Of a stretch of 64,000 nucleotides of DNA, positions 60,822 through 64,000 are shown piece after piece. Made by a program: the position numbers and the translations under genes. Origin of the DNA: JBLINH01 sp047639165 (GTDB lineage: Bacteria; Patescibacteriota; Minisyncoccia; Phycocordibacterales; JAACPR01); assembly GCA_047639165.1 (NCBI GenBank), contig JBLINH010000001.1, positions 6,632 through 70,631 of the forward strand, given 5' to 3'. Position 1 is the first letter of the stretch. Each line of letters opens with the position of its first letter. The notes beneath the pieces are model-generated. The model was not told where the DNA came from, searched no databases, and saw only the letters and a list, made by a program, of their open reading frames with translations.

Positions 60822-61505
60822 ATGAAACAAGAAAGACCTCAGAAATATAAACACCCAAAACCTCTAACTTTTAGTGAGTTGGACAAGGATATCCAAGAAA
60901 GAGTTGAAAGGATAAACGATGAGTTCAAAAGAGGTTTTGATTTCTTAAAGAAAAATGAAAGATCCGTAACATTCTTTGGATCAGCAAGAACAAGAGAAAC
61001 CGAAGAAGACTACATACGCGCAATGAGGATAGCTAGGAGAGTATCTAACGAACTTGGCTACGCAGTTGTAACAGGTGGTGGTCCTGGTATCATGCAAGCG
61101 GCAAACTGTGGCGCTGCAGATGGAAAATCTGTTGGACTGACAATAAAGTTACCTAGCGAACAATATACTAACTCATGTGTAACTGATCATATGGACTTTT
61201 ACTATTTCTTTAGTAGAAAAGTATGTCTTTCATTTGCTGCTGAAGCATATGTATATTTCCCAGGAGGTTTTGGAACACTAGATGAGTTGTTCGAAATACT
61301 AACTCTAGTTCAAACAAACAAGATTGAGCGATTACCTATCATTTTAGTTGGTGAAAAATATTGGAAACCTCTAGACAAGTTTATACGTAAGCAACTACTT
61401 AAAGGTGAGAAAATAGATGAAAAAGATACTGATCTGTACACAATCACTGATGATGAGAACAAGATACTGGAGATGATTAAGTACGCACCTATACGAAGAT
61501 TTTAA
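60822..61505 (+). CDS. LOG-family nucleotide phosphoribohydrolase
   Basis: The start M-K-Q-E-R-P gives 227 aa; the first ATG (60813) overlaps the -10. The Rossmann core has G-S-A-R-T, T-G-G-G-P-G-I-M and P-G-G-F-G-T-L-D-E, the catalytic signature of LOG (lysine-decarboxylase-like) proteins, which remove ribose-5-phosphate from nucleotides such as cytokinin precursors or AMP. True substrate here unknown. Confidence 0.92.
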   Translation: MKQERPQKYKHPKPLTFSELDKDIQERVERINDEFKRGFDFLKKNERSVTFFGSARTRETEEDYIRAMRIARRVSNELGYAVVTGGGPGIMQAANCGAADGKSVGLTIKLPSEQYTNSCVTDHMDFYYFFSRKVCLSFAAEAYVYFPGGFGTLDELFEILTLVQTNKIERLPIILVGEKYWKPLDKFIRKQLLKGEKIDEKDTDLYTITDDENKILEMIKYAPIRRF

Positions 61506-61533
61506 TTGACTTTTGTGTGTTTTGTGATATAAT
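61506..61533 (+). promoter_or_regulatory. Promoter of the 71-aa membrane gene
   Basis: TTGACT (61506-61511), 16 nt, TG-A-TATAAT (hexamer 61528-61533). Leader about 52 nt with an AGAC/GTCT hairpin. Confidence 0.8.
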
Positions 61534-61577
61534 ATATAAAGGAGTGAGACAAAACGTCTTGCGATATAAACTTTAAA

Positions 61578-61583
61578 AAGGAG
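61578..61583 (+). promoter_or_regulatory. Strong Shine-Dalgarno site AAGGAG
   Basis: Nine nt before the ATG at 61593, ideal spacing. It is the only strong one I found in the window, so the anti-SD of this organism seems functional although seldom used. Confidence 0.75.
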
Positions 61584-61592
61584 AACCGCATT

Positions 61593-61808
61593 ATGAAGAA
61601 GAACACCGCCGCATTATTGTTATTGATAGGAGCTGGAATCATCTTAGCTATTTCAGGAAATAACGCAGTTCCTGAAATAGATAATGTACTCATGTTCAAG
61701 GAATACTCGAACATGAATCAACTATCTACATGGTTCTTCAGAGCCATGTCTGCGATGTTAGTACTAGCGTCACTATTAATATTCTTCTCTCCAAAAAGTA
61801 GAATATAA
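61593..61808 (+). CDS. Small two-helix membrane protein
   Basis: The 71-aa protein has helices at about residues 5-22 and 48-66, with a polar loop between. It resembles short holin-like or stress membrane proteins only in size. A full promoter, a Shine-Dalgarno site and a terminator show that it is a real and probably well-expressed gene. No homologue recognised. Confidence 0.75.
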   Translation: MKKNTAALLLLIGAGIILAISGNNAVPEIDNVLMFKEYSNMNQLSTWFFRAMSAMLVLASLLIFFSPKSRI

Positions 61809-61819
61809 CACCCACAGAG

Positions 61820-61852
61820 AACACCCTTCTACCGAGGGTGTTTTTTTATTTT
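61820..61852. terminator. Terminator after the 71-aa gene
   Basis: AACACCCT / AGGGTGTT with a 7-nt loop, then TTTTTATTTTT on the plus strand. Confidence 0.85.
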
Positions 61853-62685
61853 TGCTTCACAACAACTTGTGGGAATGGGATCTCAATTCCTTCTTTATCA
61901 AAAGCATTCTTTAGTCTCTTTCTAAGTTCTCCAGACACCTCCCACTGTCTTTGAGGTTTTGTTTCACCTAATATTTTTATCATCACAGAAGAGTCTGCGA
62001 GCTCATTAACCCTAAGGAACTTAGGAGCTTTTGTGATCTTGTCAGAAAACTCTGGGTCTTTGGCAAGCTCTTCTCCTACTTTGTTTACTACTTTCTCCAC
62101 ATGATCTATATCAGCATCATACGACACACCAATATCCATATTAACTCTAGAGAAAATCTTTGACTTATTAGAGACAGTACTAATTTCACCGTGAGGTACA
62201 TAGTGCAGTGTTCCATCTAAGTCTCGAATTACAGTAACTCGTAAAGATACATCTTCAACTGTTCCACCTTTACCACCAATATCAATTGTATCTCCAACTC
62301 TGTATTGATTCTCAAGAATAATAAAAAGTCCTGTAACAATATCTCGTATCAAATACTGTGCCCCAAAACCAACAGCAAGACCTATAACCCCAGCTCCAGC
62401 TATTAGAGGTGCTATATCTATACCGAACTCTGAGATAATCATTAGCGTCACAACTAACCAAAGTATCACACTGAATGTACCGTTGAATATTTGGATAATA
62501 GTTTCCTCTCTTTTCTCCTCAGCTTCTTGTGATATGTGCATGTCAGAACGAATTAACTTTCTGGTTAATTTGTCGATAAAGAAGTTAGCTACTTTCTTTA
62601 GAATAATTCCTACCAAAAGTATAGCTAGTATTTTAAGTCCATGTTCATTGAACCATGGCTCCAATGTTTTAATGATGTTCTCCAT
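61846..62685 (-). CDS. MscS-family mechanosensitive channel
   Basis: The 279-aa protein has three membrane helices; the pore helix shows G-A-G-V-I-G-L-A-V-G-F-G-A-Q-Y-L-I-R-D. The beta domain (Y-R-V-G-D-T-I-D-I-G) and C-terminal vestibule follow. MscS channels release solutes on hypo-osmotic shock. The size matches E. coli MscS. Converges on the 71-aa gene. Confidence 0.95.
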   Translation of the reverse strand: MENIIKTLEPWFNEHGLKILAILLVGIILKKVANFFIDKLTRKLIRSDMHISQEAEEKREETIIQIFNGTFSVILWLVVTLMIISEFGIDIAPLIAGAGVIGLAVGFGAQYLIRDIVTGLFIILENQYRVGDTIDIGGKGGTVEDVSLRVTVIRDLDGTLHYVPHGEISTVSNKSKIFSRVNMDIGVSYDADIDHVEKVVNKVGEELAKDPEFSDKITKAPKFLRVNELADSSVMIKILGETKPQRQWEVSGELRKRLKNAFDKEGIEIPFPQVVVKQK

Positions 62686-62810
62686 AAATAATATTTAGTT
62701 TAATATCACTACAATATACCAATATCTTTAAATATTAAAATAGAACCTTCGTTGTACTAAATTTGCATGTATAGTAAACTTTACATTAATTACTCGTAAC
62801 TAAAAGACTT

Positions 62811-63782
62811 ATGACAAAGAAAATAATTTTAATAATAGTCTTAATACTAGCTATCATGGGAATATCAAAATTAACGGGAGGCAGTGAAGATATAAATGAC
62901 GGTCCTAATAAAAACTCTCAACAAGCTTTTTTGGATATTAATTTGAAAACCAATACTTCAATATCTTCAATACCTCTTGAAGAAGTTTTAGGTGGTGGTC
63001 CTCCAAAAGATGGGATCCCTGCAATCATAGAACCTAAATTTATACCAGTCGCTGATGCAATAGAAGTTGAGGAAGGTGAAAGATTTGGAATTTCTGTAAC
63101 CGTTGGAGAAACTTCTAGATTCTATCCATACAGTATTTTAGTTTGGCATGAGATTGTAAACGATGTTATTGAAGAACAAGATGTCTTAGTAACATTCTGT
63201 CCTCTTTGTGGATCAGGAATTGTATTTGATTCTACTGGAAAAACTTTTGGTGTATCAGGAAAACTATGGCAATCAAATCTCCTAATGTACGATCACGAAA
63301 CAGAAACTCTTTGGTCACAAAGTATTGGTACAGCAGTGGTTGGTGAAAAGACAGGTGAAAAACTTGATATATTTCCGTCACAACTCATCTCATTCGATGA
63401 GTTCAGTGAGAAGCACCCCGATGGTGAGGTTTTGAGTAGAGATACAGGACATAAAAGAGATTACACTGTATATCCTTATGGAGATTACGATACAAATGAA
63501 AACCTAATCTTCCCTGTTACAGTGAATGATAATAGGTTTGCTACGAAAGAAATTATGTACATTGTTGGTATTGGAAACAAATCAGTTGCTTTCAAAAGGT
63601 CTGATCTAATTTCAGAAGGTACAGCTGTAGTAGATGTTGATGGACAAAATATTACAGCTTCTGTAGATGGTAGTGAGATTGAGGTGAAAGATACTGAAGG
63701 AAATATAATTCCTGGATATCATGAAATGTGGTTCTCGTGGGCAACACATCATCAAGAGGATGGGGTGGTTTGGAGTAGGTAG
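62811..63782 (+). CDS. DUF3179 membrane-anchored protein
   Basis: A signal anchor (residues 4-22) is followed by a DUF3179 domain: L-E-E-V-L-G-G-G-P-P-K-D-G-I-P, V-T-F-C-P-L-C-G-S and the W-S-Q-S-I-G-T-A-V-V-G region. The C-P-L-C pair may bind metal. Surface-exposed by prediction. Biochemical role of the family is not established. Confidence 0.9.
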   Translation: MTKKIILIIVLILAIMGISKLTGGSEDINDGPNKNSQQAFLDINLKTNTSISSIPLEEVLGGGPPKDGIPAIIEPKFIPVADAIEVEEGERFGISVTVGETSRFYPYSILVWHEIVNDVIEEQDVLVTFCPLCGSGIVFDSTGKTFGVSGKLWQSNLLMYDHETETLWSQSIGTAVVGEKTGEKLDIFPSQLISFDEFSEKHPDGEVLSRDTGHKRDYTVYPYGDYDTNENLIFPVTVNDNRFATKEIMYIVGIGNKSVAFKRSDLISEGTAVVDVDGQNITASVDGSEIEVKDTEGNIIPGYHEMWFSWATHHQEDGVVWSR

Positions 63783-63802
63783 AAATTGATTTTAACCTTT
63801 TA

Positions 63803-64000
63803 ATTTAGGACAATTCAACACTCTCTTCCAACCGGAAGCAGGAGGAGAATTTACTGTAACAGTCCCTTCTCTACCTGGATGTATCTCATATGGTAAAAAT
63901 CTTAAAGAAGCTAAAGAAATGATTAGTGAGACTATTGAATCGATGACTGATGGAGAGATTCCAATCGACTCAGAACTATTTGTTAGTAATATTTCTGTAA
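63803..64000 (+). pseudogene. HicB-like antitoxin fragment, no visible start, cut by window end
   Basis: A stop-free frame encodes F-N-T-L-F-Q-P-E-A-G-G-E-F-T-V-T-V-P-S-L with P-G-C-I-S-Y-G next and K-E-A-K-E-M-I-S-E-T-I-E, the HicB partial RNase H fold. HicB partners the HicA mRNA nuclease. No ATG, GTG or TTG precedes it in frame after the stop at about 63797, so it may be start-less or use a rare codon. The 3' end and any hicA are outside. Confidence 0.6.

Overview
The window looks like chromosome of an ultra-small, reduced-genome bacterium of the Candidate Phyla Radiation (Patescibacteria), most likely a Parcubacteria-type lineage. This is inferred, because no rRNA gene is present. The signs are AT-rich DNA, short versions of universal proteins (112-aa L13, 582-aa AlaRS, 390-aa UvrC without helix-hairpin-helix), many small membrane proteins of kinds I associate with CPR genomes, and no biosynthetic operons. 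A Shine-Dalgarno sequence is almost absent. Instead an extended -10 box (TGnTATAAT) often sits 5-9 nt before the start codon, so many mRNAs are probably leaderless or nearly so.

Layout. 1-1.9 kb: end of rplI, rpmA, a small membrane protein with an Ada-like zinc-site tail, and a lytic transglycosylase-like gene behind a hairpin-rich leader. 1.9-2.8 kb: a GC-rich remnant and a predicted nuclease gene bounded by perfect 14-bp inverted repeats. 2.8-12.8 kb (minus strand): cell-wall and division genes (mraY-ftsW, murG-gltX-M23 peptidase-FemX-like, DD-carboxypeptidase, scpA-scpB, YceI). 12.9-17.1 kb: a very AT-rich accessory patch with an alpha/beta hydrolase, an erythromycin-esterase-like protein, two Nudix proteins, a HIT protein, a TraB-like gene split at a canonical -1 slippery heptamer, and a truncated small gene. 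17.1-22.3 kb: trpS, an orphan sensor kinase, a DMT transporter, an orphan speD and small proteins. 22.3-26.6 kb: dnaJ, dnaK and grpE; dnaJ and grpE each face a small unknown gene across a bidirectional promoter. 26.6-30.5 kb: rpsI-rplM-rplQ-rpoA-rpsD-rpsK-rpsM-infA, without rpmJ.

30.5-46.4 kb: a membrane protein plus actin-like ATPase pair, alaS, an ATP-cone nuclease, mnmA, mltG, a sigma-4/HARE-HTH regulator, leuS and ychF. 46.5-50.9 kb: a PG-binding-domain pseudogene, a probably acquired GH25 lysozyme, a second mltG and small envelope proteins. 51 kb: tRNA-Ala(TGC). 51.1-61.5 kb: ddl, uvrC, uvrA, an adenylate-kinase-like gene, uvrB, a coiled-coil protein made of 21-bp repeats, tgt and a LOG protein. 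61.5-64 kb: a small membrane protein with the only strong Shine-Dalgarno site I found, an MscS channel, a DUF3179 protein and a start-less HicB-like fragment cut by the window edge.

Together the genes cover peptidoglycan synthesis and remodelling, nucleotide excision repair (uvrA, uvrB, uvrC all here), the DnaK chaperone set, core translation and tRNA modification.
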